DNA of 64,000 bases from Chelydra serpentina (taxonomy: Eukaryota > Chordata > Testudines > Chelydridae). Both the position numbers and the translations under genes were made by a program. Shown piece by piece: positions 54,806 through 64,000 of this stretch (its first letter is position 1; every line of letters starts with the position of its first letter). Location of the stretch: contig JBAIAC010000006.1 in assembly GCA_037349315.1 (NCBI GenBank), positions 11,877,501-11,941,500 of the forward strand, given 5' to 3'. Below the pieces are notes generated by a model that was not told where the DNA came from, searched no databases, and saw only the letters and a list, made by a program, of their open reading frames with translations.

Positions 54806-55810
54806 TTTACTTCCCAGCTGGGTCTGATAATCCTCTCTACTAGGTCCAAACACCTGCTCTTAAAGGGGCTTTGCCACAGTATAGGTCTGGCTGGCTACAG
54901 GACCCCTGTTCCTTAAAGGGGCAGACTACTTTGTTACACTGGTACTATCCATTCTTCAAATACTAGATACAGCTGCTCAGTGTACACCTAGAAATAAAAT
55001 AGTTGCCAAAATATGTGACAGACTGAGAAATAATGTATTACATAAAAGTTGATTTTTTTTAAAACAGAGTGATGGGATACAGGGGCAGAGTTAAGGTTAT
55101 TTGAGAAACTTTAGCTATGTAACTACTTATGTTCAAACAGTCCTATTTACTAAAGTATAATCCTAATTTAGAATTTCCTGGATTCTTAACTTTTAATTTT
55201 ATAAAACTATTATGTTCTAATAAGAATTCCTGCCTCCCTACTCCTTATATTATCAACAAGCACTTAACCTTAGCTCCATTGTAAAGCTACTGGTCGCAAC
55301 GCCACAGTTAAGAATGAGATGAGTTTTGCATTAAAAGCAGGGATTCAACCCCTTTGCTGTGTATGCAGAACAGAGTATGACACCATGGGGGGAGGGGAAA
55401 TGAAAACAGCTACCGTGTCTTTAAAAATCAGTTTAAACTATCGGACACTGGAAATGCTATTATGCATTAATTGTAATTGTGCAGTCATTGCATGGTGTCT
55501 ATTACGGGGAAGAGTTAAGGTTGTTTGGTGTCTGAATTGTGCATTTCCATACTTCAACGTGGTTGGATTTCTTTTATAGTAAATGTTCAATTTTTAATTT
55601 ACTGGCTTTTAATGCTTGTTTTGGGGATAATTACAACATCCCTATAAGGATTTTTACCCTAAATTACCGATTTATAGTCTCAACCGTAACTCTATCTTAA
55701 CATAGGTTTTGTCTGGGACATTAACAATTTTTTTGTATTTGGAATTCTTGTAACTTTTGACCCAGCTTCTTAGCCAGTGTGAAGCTGCACATGATATTTA
55801 GTATTGTTCG
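54806..55810. other. Non-coding, A+T-rich
   Basis: The phrase 'ggggcagagttaaggtt' near 55,082 recurs as 'ggggaagagttaaggtt' near 55,506, suggesting an internal duplication or repeat. No gene seen. Confidence 0.4.
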
Positions 55811-55814
55811 TATA

Positions 55815-56055
55815 GACATTGAAGCCTTTAAAAATATCTCCCTGAACTCCTTAAACTGTTTGCCTCAATGATTTCCTGTGGCAGGGAATTCCTCAGGTTG
55901 ATTATACGCTTTAAACAGAAGTATTTCCTTGCATCCATTTTAAATTTGCTGCCTCTCAAGTTAACTGAGCATCCCCCGGTAGTTCTTGCCTTCTGGGATT
56001 GGATGAAGTGGAGCGTCCGGATGGTTTTCTGTAAACCGGTCATTATTTTGTATTC
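55815..56055 (-). mobile_element. Old CR1-like ORF2 C-terminal relic
   Basis: The minus translation (open 55,828-56,142) includes GLQKTIRTLHFIQ, SKFKMDARKYFCLKR and INLRNSLPQEIIEA. This is the CR1 C-terminal pattern 'F...R.KYF....V..WN.LP.E..EA', with Trp replaced. Confidence 0.65.
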
Positions 56056-56059
56056 CAGC

Positions 56060-56395
56060 ATTATAACAAAACAAAACAAAACCCCACTTACGTAAACAGG
56101 AAAATCTAAAAGGTTTTCCAGAATCTTAGTCAACACCAACAAAACAACCTTACAAAGTCAGCTGCGCCCAGTGGAAACAGCAAATGGAAAAACTAAGATG
56201 GCCATTTCCTCTTCTTCTTGCCCTCAGAGTTAAAATAGATTCTCCTACGAATCCATATCCTACAATAAGAGAACTGTCAGAAGACTCCCTTTTGTCTACC
56301 ATTGGTCTGATCCAAAATCCCATTGAAGTCAATCTTAAAATCCCCATACAGCCCAGGTGACACTAAATCTATCTAAGATATGCCCCTTACTAGAT
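56060..56395. other. Non-coding, no gene seen
   Basis: No recognisable feature. Confidence 0.4.
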
Positions 56396-56595
56396 AGCGC
56401 CTGAGCATCTCACAGTTCATAAAGTATTTATCTTCTCAACACCATTGTGAGGTAAGGAAGTGTTGTTATCCCCATTTACAAATTGGGAACGAAGGTTCAG
56501 GGAACCTAAGTGACTTGCCAAAGGTCACACAGGAAGTCTGTGGCAGAGGATGGAATTGTACCTTGATCTCCCAGGCCCCAAACTAGTACCCTAAT
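56396..56595 (-). repeat. MIR-like SINE copy, near complete
   Basis: The plus strand reads 'attgtgaggtaaggaagtg', 'ttatccccatttacaaattg', 'cctaagtgacttgccaaagg' and 'tcacacaggaagtctgtggc', the antisense MIR core and head in order. Confidence 0.7.
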
Positions 56596-56599
56596 TACT

Positions 56600-57084
56600 G
56601 GCCCATCCTTCCTCCATGCATAGTCTAAAGTACCTTGTCCTTTCAAATAAGAAAGGGTTTATCATCTAACAAGACAAGCAACATGCTGTAGGAAGGATAA
56701 GGGAGGGATGCAATCTAGCTATGTAGCTTTATATGTATTGTGAGGTTGGTTTTTTAAAAATAATAATCAATATCAATTATCCCTGACTGTCCTGGTACTG
56801 AGCCATTACTAGCTGACTAACATCTTGCAGGTGTCATGCTAAAAGTGGGTCTTGAAAAGGGATTTGGGTCTAACATTCAGCTTCTGATCCGGCCCACTAT
56901 GTTGCATAGCTTGTGAGTTCTGATGGGACCACAGTGCAAACTGATACAGCTGCCAGCCCAAGTTTCTTTCCCATGAACTCCTCCCAAGCTGAGGAGAGAA
57001 AGATAGTCTGCCTAGAGCCACATGTTATACATAGATATTCCCACAGCTCCTTGTGTGCCCTCCAGAATGTATTTTGGACTCTGC
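56600..57084. other. Non-coding, no gene seen
   Basis: No recognisable feature. Confidence 0.4.
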
Positions 57085-57092
57085 CTTGTGCT

Positions 57093-57216
57093 TAGGGTGA
57101 CCAGACAGCAAGTATGAAAAATCGGGAGAGAGCATGGGGGGTAATAGGTGCCCACATAAGAAAAAACCCCAAATATTGGGACCATCCCTATAAAATCGGG
57201 ACATCTGGTCACCCTA
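57093..57216. mobile_element. hAT MITE, TAGGGTGACC family, copy 4
   Basis: It starts 'tagggtgaccagacagcaag' and ends 'cgggacatctggtcacccta', the reverse orientation relative to the copy at 20,360. The flanks are 'cttgtgct' at 57,085-57,092 and 57,217-57,224, a perfect 8-bp TSD. Length 124 bp. Confidence 0.95.
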
Positions 57217-57507
57217 CTTGTGCTTCAGGTAGCCATCTCCAGCTCTGCAAAGTGAGTGTAAGATGCTACTGAAATAGAACTGTACCCCAGTTAGCACAGA
57301 CGTGAATGATGACACAGGTTGCAAGTCTGTGGAGAATCAGGACCATAAAACTGAGGCCCTGACCCTTGTGGTCATTAAGGATCCCATAACTGCAAGTTAT
57401 GCTGGGCAAATCCAGGTTGAGATTTGTCCCTCTCACGGACACCTCTACTTCTTCTTATTCTCTTCTCCTTGCTACCCATTGTACAAAAACAGGTTCACAT
57501 CCTGCTC

Positions 57508-57605
57508 CCCCTCTTTTACAGATGGGTAAACTGAGGCATGGAGAGGTTAAGCAACTTGCCTTATGTTCTCCAAAGGTTGGTAGCACAGCCATGAGCATAA
57601 TCTAA
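57508..57605 (-). repeat. MIR-like core fragment
   Basis: The phrases 'cttttacagatgggtaaact' and 'gagaggttaagcaacttgcc' are the antisense MIR core. Confidence 0.6.
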
Positions 57606-57609
57606 GACT

Positions 57610-59160
57610 CCCACTTCCTAATCTGCTTCCATAAACCCTGCACTATTAATTGTATTATTATTTTTATAGGACCACCCGTGCACTCAGTCAAGGTGTTAAA
57701 CAATAGGTGATGTGTGCAAAACAAATGTCGCGCTTTTAGCTTCCAGTCTAGACCAGGATACCGCCTTAAAAAAATATTTAAAAGTGTGACATATAGGAGA
57801 GGGACATCTGACTCCCTAATAAAGAAACGTAGGGTCAAAGACCTTCCTGGTGTAATTCCACCAGGTCAGTCAATTTACACCTGGAACTAATCTGGCCCAC
57901 AGCGTCAAATGTGAAGGGAAACGCGCTTGTATATTCTTAGCACTGGATTCAGATTGTCTGTTCCACAATAAAGGGCTTAAATCTCCAAAAAGTCACCTTC
58001 CTTGAAGGAAACCATCTATCATCCCAAAGCAGAGCCCTCAAAAGGCTTATGTGACTGGGAAGTCTTTCTTTACACAATCTCTTCCAATCAAGTCCTTAAG
58101 ATTTTGTGTTTAAAGTCCAGACCCCTTAGAAAAACCAATATTTTTAGCCCCAGTCAGGCTCTGAACCGAACAAGAACCCCCCAGTTCTCCAAAGACGTGG
58201 TTGAAGGATCAATGCTGTGTCACGTCCCCCCTTGGGACAGCCAAGCTCCTTGTGGGCCACCGTACCTTTTGATACTTGCCATCAGGATATATGTGTTTAA
58301 TCAGGCTCTTGACAGGTAAAGACTGTGAAAAAGAGGACAGTTTGTTCTCCCAAGCTGTTCAGTCTCTGAGCTCCCTGTTTATTTTGGAAGCGAATGAATA
58401 ACATTGTGCTGGGAAAGGAAATTAAAAAAGCAGGGTTGTAATTTACAGTAGAGAAGAGAACAGATTTAGACCCCCCCACACACACTTCCCCCCCCCCTCC
58501 TCTTTTCACTGCTCTGGTTCCAAACGTGCCACAGCTGAAAGAGAGAACCTCAAGCCTTCCTTATTGCTGGCAACAACAAGTGAGTTACAATTGCCAGTCT
58601 CTGTACGCCTGCCAAGAGAACAAACTGCTTCAAGGCGACGGGCGGGGTAGGGGGGAAGGGGATTTATCAAAACCAAATGCCACTGGAAATCTGAACGCTG
58701 CAAAGCCCGGTTCAAGATGTACGCTGTAACATATCCCCAGCCATGTAAGGAAGGGAAGGAAAATGGATTCTTTAAAAGAATATTTAAAATAAAACAATTG
58801 CTCTGGACTGAGGAATTCTCCTCTCTGGTTTTTATAAAAAGCTCTAATTTTTTTTTTTTCATCTCCAAGTAAACTCCCAGCCGTTTTCTTTGAAAACAGA
58901 TACCAGGCTGGCACCTCTTTGCCAAAGTGCTCCACATTGTTCTAATGAGATATGATAGGTGGTTTGGAGCCGGAGCTGGTCCAAGCAGCGGAGGTATCGC
59001 TTTATTGTGTTTGTTTTTCTTTCAGCAATCTGGCAACTCTTTTTCTTTTGTATGCTTTTATCATTCCATTTTAACCTGTCCCCTTGATCCAAATCAGATC
59101 CAGCCTTCTGCCCTGACCAAGTGTTCATCATGATTCCCCAGAAATGCGAAAGAAGAGAAG
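57610..59160. other. Non-coding, single-copy-looking
   Basis: Little repeat sequence beyond a short 'ccaggtcag...aatttacacctgg' palindromic piece near 57,855. Overlapping frames on both strands at 58,506-59,133 have no motif. Confidence 0.4.
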
Positions 59161-59164
59161 CTCA

Positions 59165-59890
59165 TAGGTTTTTAAAGCCAGAAGGGACCATTATGGTCAT
59201 TTAGGTCTGACCTCCTGCATAACACAAGTCATAGAATTTCACCCAAAGTTTTCTGCACCAAGCCCATATCTTGTGCTCGAGCTAGAGCACACTTTTAGAA
59301 AGACATCCAGACTTGATGTAAAGACTTTAAGTGATGGAGAATCCATCACATTCCAAGATAAGCTGTCCCAGTGGATAAATAAGGCACAATTTTAAAGTGA
59401 TGATATTTATCTCAGAAGTTGTCTAGCTTCAACATCCAGTCACTGTATCTTGTTATGCCTTTGTCTTATAAATTAAAGAGTTCTCTAATATCAGATATCT
59501 TCTCCCTAGGCAGATAGTTTTAGACCATGATTAAATCACTTCTTAACCTTCTCTTGGGTAAACTAAATAACTTCTAAAGCCTCCCACTAAAAGGCATGTT
59601 TTCCAGGCCTTCAATCATTCAGAGAGCTCTTTTCTGACCCTGTTTCAATATTTCAACATCCTTTTTGAAGGGTGGACACCAGAAAGGGGCACAATATTCC
59701 AGTAACGGTCTCACTATGCTATTTACAGAGGTAATAACACTTCCCTGCTCTGATTCGATATTCCCGTTTATGGATCCAAGAATCACATTCACGCCCCAAC
59801 CTACAGCACCACGCTGGGAGCCCATGTTCAGCTGGCTATCTACCATGAGTCCTAGTCCTTTCCACTGTCACTGCATTCCAGGATACTGTC
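59165..59890 (-). mobile_element. CR1-family LINE 3' region, old
   Basis: The plus strand reads 'gccagaagggaccattatgg', 'ctgacctcctgcataacaca', 'ttttagaaagacatccagac' and 'gttttccaggccttcaatca', and further on 'aaggggcacaatattccagt'. This follows the antisense order of CR1 3' UTR, ORF2 C-terminus and upstream coding, with no open frame left. Confidence 0.7.
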
Positions 59891-62384
59891 TCCCGTCTTC
59901 GCTGAGGAAAAGGAGGAAAAGACTGAAAATAAAAACGGGGGCAGGAATTAGAACATAAAGGGGGGGAAAAAAAGGAAAGGAAAAAATGAAAATAGAGACT
60001 TGGAGCCAAATCCCCATGGGAAATTCCTATGACTAAAGGAGCAGCATATTGGCCCTTTATTGGAGACAGGTGTGGGGAGGAAAGTAAAAGAAGACCAGTG
60101 ACAAGGGATAATGCTGCTACGGCACAGGCATGAGAGAGAAGGGTTAGGCCTCCTGTTAGCAAGTGATATTCCCTCCCTGCTCCAAACTCTCCACTGAATA
60201 TGGTCAGATTTTTGTCCTTCCTGGAAACTGTCTTCATTAACAGGGGTAACTAATAGGAGTACAATATACATTCTGGCCCAACCCTTTCCCCCCTCCCCCC
60301 TCCCAGGTTTGGCTATTCCCAGAGTTCCTCTGATCAAACACCCATTCCCACCTGCTTGTACCCAGAGTTTCACCAACCACAATGAATCAATACCTCCCTG
60401 CAGGGTTCCAGTAACTGCTGATAGGGCTAAGCCAACAGCAAAACCCTGCCATAGACCTCCCCCCTGACAAGTTCCCCATTAGAGGAGCACCCACCATCAC
60501 GCTTGACTTTATTTTCCCAGTGCAACCTGCTCCGGACTCATCTTCCAAACTCCCGTGCTGCTGGCAAATCCCCTTTCCTACATGTAATACTCCCTGCGTT
60601 CTGACTGTTGTCACAGCTTACAAGTGGACAGGGCTTCGCTTTCACAGAAATGCTCGTCCCAAAGCACCTATAGCATCACAATAATTCTCACCAGCACACT
60701 GGCTCAGGGGGGAAAAGGTGCCACCTACAGCATCATCAAACCCACATTCTGTAGCAACCTGCATTTTCCTTGCAGGGCTCCTATTCAAAACAGACCCAAT
60801 CCTCTTTCGGGACCAAATATCCCAGCCCAAGTTGGCACAGCCTGATAATGAGCTGGCATTGTGCCCGTTCACCATACCCATTGTATTCTGAAGGTTTGCA
60901 CCTAAATGGTCTGATCTCCACATCCTTAGATTCTCATGCTGCTTTAGTGGTCAAATCAGATATTTTGTGGTATCTCTATAACTGAAGGCTCTTTGCCTGG
61001 TGTTGAAAGTTTATCTCCTTTACACCAACCATTAGCATACAAGCGTGGTAAGTGGCTCTTCAGTGAGATCTCTGCAGATGTTCACCTCTCCAAAGGACAG
61101 TGCTACAAAACCTTTATAGCTATTCCCCACCTTGCCACCCATCTGCAGAGGCACAGGGAACTGAATGCCTTTAAAACACGGAAAGGAGAGGACCATAGAA
61201 ACAGGAAGTTCTGGGCACACTCTCAGGTCCTCGCAACTTAAACATGAGTCCTGCATCTGGTTTTCTGAGTTAAGTGCTTTTGTAATTGTAACCCTGATAG
61301 TTATATTTTCACTTGGTAAATCTGTTTCACTTAATAAAATGTGCTATAAATTAATGCATCTGTTCTCTGCTACGTATCAGCCTGATGATGTCACTCCATG
61401 GAGCCCTTCCCAGTTCACCAGACCTCCTGTTCCATTATGTCAAACGAGCAAATGGTGAAATATTCCCTTGTTATCAACTGCTAATGGCATTTTTTTTTTT
61501 TTTTACACACAATGCTCTGAACTCAAAATCAGAACTGCAGCACATTAGCAGCTGTTAACACTTCACGTTTTGCATGTACACTGGCCATGGAGTGCTTCTG
61601 CTCTACAGCTGAGCAGCTGAGTTCTGTTTCAAATGAAAGTAGGACTGAGCCTCAAAGTTTGGAGCCACAGCCAAACTTCCCCGAAGTGCGAGCTATTAGC
61701 TAGACCCTTTAAGGAGGCTGCGGTCAAAGTTCACATCCAGATACGACTTCCCAAAGAGATATCCAGGGCTTCGGTCAGAGCAGGGATTCAAGTCTAGGGT
61801 TGTGGTTCAGGCCAATCTCTAGTTTAGATGCCATTTCTTCTGAGACACCACATGCACATTTCCACTCCGGGCCCCATCTGTCTAAACCCCAGACTTTGGG
61901 TTCTGCAAAGACACCTGGCTTGATCTATCGTTGCAAGTGCCTGTTAATGAGTCAGTCTTTACATTCCTTTGCCTAAGCCATTTCAATGTGTCAACTAGAG
62001 TGGCACCGCTCACCCCCTGGGTGGCGCAGAGTGACTAAAACATGGCCACTATTTCCTTTGTCTCTTTGTTAGCCACACAGCAAAACCCGACTTCGGGGAG
62101 AGAATGTGGCAAACCACATGTTTTCAGGAACATGCAGAGGGAAGTTAGTGAACTGCTGTTATTTCGGAGCTACTGCATTCGGAGTAAAATCTATTCAGCA
62201 CTTTAAAAGGACATTGGCCATGGAATTGCCACTAATAAACCTACAAGAACAAGCAAAAGCAGGTTTCCAGTCTTTTCCTTCTGTCATCTGTAGGACCCCT
62301 GCCCCATTTGCTGCAGACGTTGGATGGCGGATAGTAAATGAGGCAGGATAGAAAGGATGAGCTCATAACTGAGGTGGTTGAATG
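59891..62384. other. Non-coding, no gene seen
   Basis: Unique-looking DNA. A T15 run lies at about 61,490-61,504. Frames at 59,836-60,382 (minus) lack motifs. Confidence 0.4.
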
Positions 62385-62389
62385 GTGCT

Positions 62390-62790
62390 TTGGAGAACTT
62401 GACTTGATCCTTGCCTCTGCCACACAGTTCCTGTGTAATGCTAGTCAAGTCACTTAAAACCAAATTTCTCAGAGATGTCACTAGTTGTGTGTGCCTCATT
62501 TTCTGGGTGCCTGTCTTTGAGTCTGATTTGCAAAAGTGCTGAGCTCAGACAGCTGCAATGGAAGTCAATGGGAGCTGTGCCTTGCGCATATAAGTGCTAT
62601 GTACAAACTACTCTGAAAAATCAGGTCCTAGTCATCTCAGATTGGACACCCAAAAATAATGAGTACTTTTCTCTCTGTGCCTCAGCACCCCATCAGTAAA
62701 ATAGGGACAGTAATTGCCTCTCATCTCACAAGGTTTTGTGAAAAGCGGTTAATTAATAGTTGTGAAGCACTCAGATATTAGAGTGATGAG
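62390..62790 (+). repeat. MIR-like SINE with internal cassette, copy 3
   Basis: The 5' MIR part ends 'gctagtcaagtcactta' at about 62,456. About 214 bases follow (62,457-62,670) containing 'ggaagtcaatgggagctgtg' and 'ctctgaaaaatcaggtcc'. The MIR order resumes with 'ctgtgcctcagcaccccatc' and 'agtaaaatagggacag', and ends 'gttgtgaagcactcagatat'. Confidence 0.7.
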
Positions 62791-62887
62791 CATCATAGAA
62801 AAGCCAGGGAGGAAATGAATAATTCTGTCTTCAGAGCAGGGTTTGAATTGTGTGCAGTAAATAAGGCGTGGGGCCACACATTGAATA

Positions 62888-63235
62888 ATGAGGAGAAAAC
62901 AAGGCTGCTTGTGTAATTGTGAATCATCCACATGGAAGAAGCAAGGAAAAGCGGGTGGGTCCGTTAAAGAAGATAGCAAAGTGGCAGAGAAGGGCTGGTT
63001 TTTGTTTTTGTTTTTTGCATCGTTCTTTACTGGAGAAGATGATGGGGAAATTCCTGTTCCAAGGAAATGTTTATGGCCGAGTCAGAAGGTGGCCTTGAGA
63101 GAAATTAATGTTTCTAAAGAAAAATCTATGGAGTAAACTGAGAAGCTTAAGTGTAGTAAATCACTAGAACTGGATGGTCTTCATCCAAACAGATTGAAGG
63201 AAATTAGGTATGAAATAACAGGGACACAAGTATAT
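62888..63235 (+). pseudogene. CR1 ORF2 reverse-transcriptase N-terminal relic
   Basis: The translation shows LFFASFFTGEDDGEIPVP followed, after a TAA stop at 63,133, by a segment with CSKSLELDGLHPNRLKEIRYE. The pattern 'FASVFT...P' then 'KS.GPDGIHP..LKEL' is the start of the reverse transcriptase region in CR1-type LINEs. The Gly-Pro before the Asp is changed. It is sense-strand and isolated from any 3' UTR. I would not call it anything but a relic. Confidence 0.75.
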
Positions 63236-63239
63236 GCAA

Positions 63240-63710
63240 CAAAGGGGCCAATCCAATAGCTTCTGAAGTCAGCAGAAAGACTCACACAGAGTTTGCTGAG
63301 CATTGGATCAGACCTTCAGGGATCAGACCTTCTTCTAAACAGATGAAGAGCACCCACACCTCCGATTGAATTGGTGATGCTCATCACCTCTCCAGGTCAG
63401 ATCCTAGAGGCTAGATCATAGCCGGCACCTGAACAGGTACAGAAAGCGGGGTGAGAGAATTAGGAAACACCCTCTTGTGCATCCTGGATCAGACACAGTC
63501 CCGGGGTCTGTGCTGCCATCAGCAAAGATTCTGCAGGATCAGGGGGCCCAGTGCAAAACTCCTCTGAGTAGAGGCTGCAGGGTTTGGTGCCATACATTTA
63601 TAAACAGCTGGAACTGCATGTCACACTGATAACCTGGAGCCAAACCCGGGCATCCTCCCTCAGTTCTAACTATGGGGACACTCATCAGGCCAAAATCCTG
63701 CAGTCTTTAC
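63240..63710. other. Non-coding, no gene seen
   Basis: No recognisable feature; could be further decayed CR1. Confidence 0.35.
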
Positions 63711-63714
63711 ATAG

Positions 63715-63870
63715 GAATGGCCATACAGGGTCCACCTAGCCCAGTATCCTGTCTTCTGACAGTGACCAATGCCAGATGCTTCAGAGGGAATGAACAGAAG
63801 AGGGCAATTATTGCGTGATCAATCCCCTGCCATCCAGTCCCAGCTTCTGGCTTTACTTGGGCAAAGCTTC
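63715..63870 (-). mobile_element. CR1-like LINE fragment
   Basis: The plus strand reads 'tggccatacagggtccacct', 'agcccagtatcctgtcttct', 'ccaatgccagatgcttcaga' and 'cagaagagggcaattattgc'. Part of it matches 22,975-23,005. Confidence 0.7.
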
Positions 63871-63924
63871 CCCTGAGATCAGTGGGTGTTGCAGGTACTC
63901 TCCACTGCTCAGAATCTGGCCCAT

Positions 63925-64000
63925 TTTATTATTGTTATATTTATATTACAGTAGCACCTAGTGACTCAACACTGATCAGAGCCCCATTGTGCGTTACATA
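63925..64000. repeat. Ancient dispersed repeat, cut by window end
   Basis: It reads 'attattgttatatttatatt', 'acagtagcacctagtgactc' and 'cagagccccattgtgcgtta', the 3095 family. Confidence 0.55.

Noticed and set aside
1..64000. A previously undescribed multi-gene system or bacterial-type cluster
   Set aside because: There are no operon-like runs, no ribosome-binding sites and no long intact genes. Everything coding-like belongs to mobile elements.

Overview
This window reads as a non-coding, repeat-dense stretch of an amniote genome, most probably a turtle. The signature is a tRNA-headed SINE of the tortoise Pol III (Cry) type, several of whose relatives share a 3' tail with CR1 LINEs; many 5'-truncated CR1 fragments; old MIR-like (CORE-SINE) copies; and many short hAT-type elements bounded by 8-bp target-site duplications (TSDs). 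The species assignment is inference. I found no convincing host protein-coding exon, no rRNA, no functional tRNA, no CRISPR array and nothing bacterial or phage-like.

Layout. 1-5 kb: MIR-like and tRNA-SINE copies, a G+C-rich hAT-like element and an old CR1 fragment. 4.77-5.93 kb: a hAT-like element carrying a CR1 3' end. 7.14-9.73 kb: a nearly complete 2.6-kb hAT DNA transposon with terminal inverted repeats (TIRs), an 8-bp TSD and a broken transposase gene on the minus strand. 10-13 kb: a nest of hAT MITEs inside older repeats. 16-18 kb: a LINE fragment, a MITE inside another repeat, and a SINE inside a G+C-rich repeat. 18.3-21.2 kb: a decayed Ty3/Gypsy retrotransposon whose RNase H region is split by a 124-bp MITE. 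23.2 and 34.9 kb: two copies of a foldback element with near-perfect arms of about 86 bp and TSDs of 10 and 13 bp. The second is split by a 736-bp hAT MITE. 34.0-34.7 kb: a Harbinger-like MITE. 38.6-39.6 kb: a decayed PIF/Harbinger transposase gene. 39.75-41.08 and 47.37-48.01 kb: two probable solo LTRs. The remaining 48-64 kb holds CR1 pieces (including a reverse-transcriptase fragment near 63 kb), MIR-like copies, one more transposition-type MITE and single-copy-looking DNA.

The autonomous-type genes (hAT transposase, Harbinger transposase, Ty3 polyprotein, CR1 reverse transcriptase) are all broken. The window is best read as a fossil record. At least six insertion-into-repeat events can be ordered from the sequence, several with exact TSDs. 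The most unusual items are the foldback element with LINE-like variable TSDs, a MIR-like SINE that carries a palindromic cassette at the same internal point in about four copies, and several MITE families that all leave 8-bp duplications.
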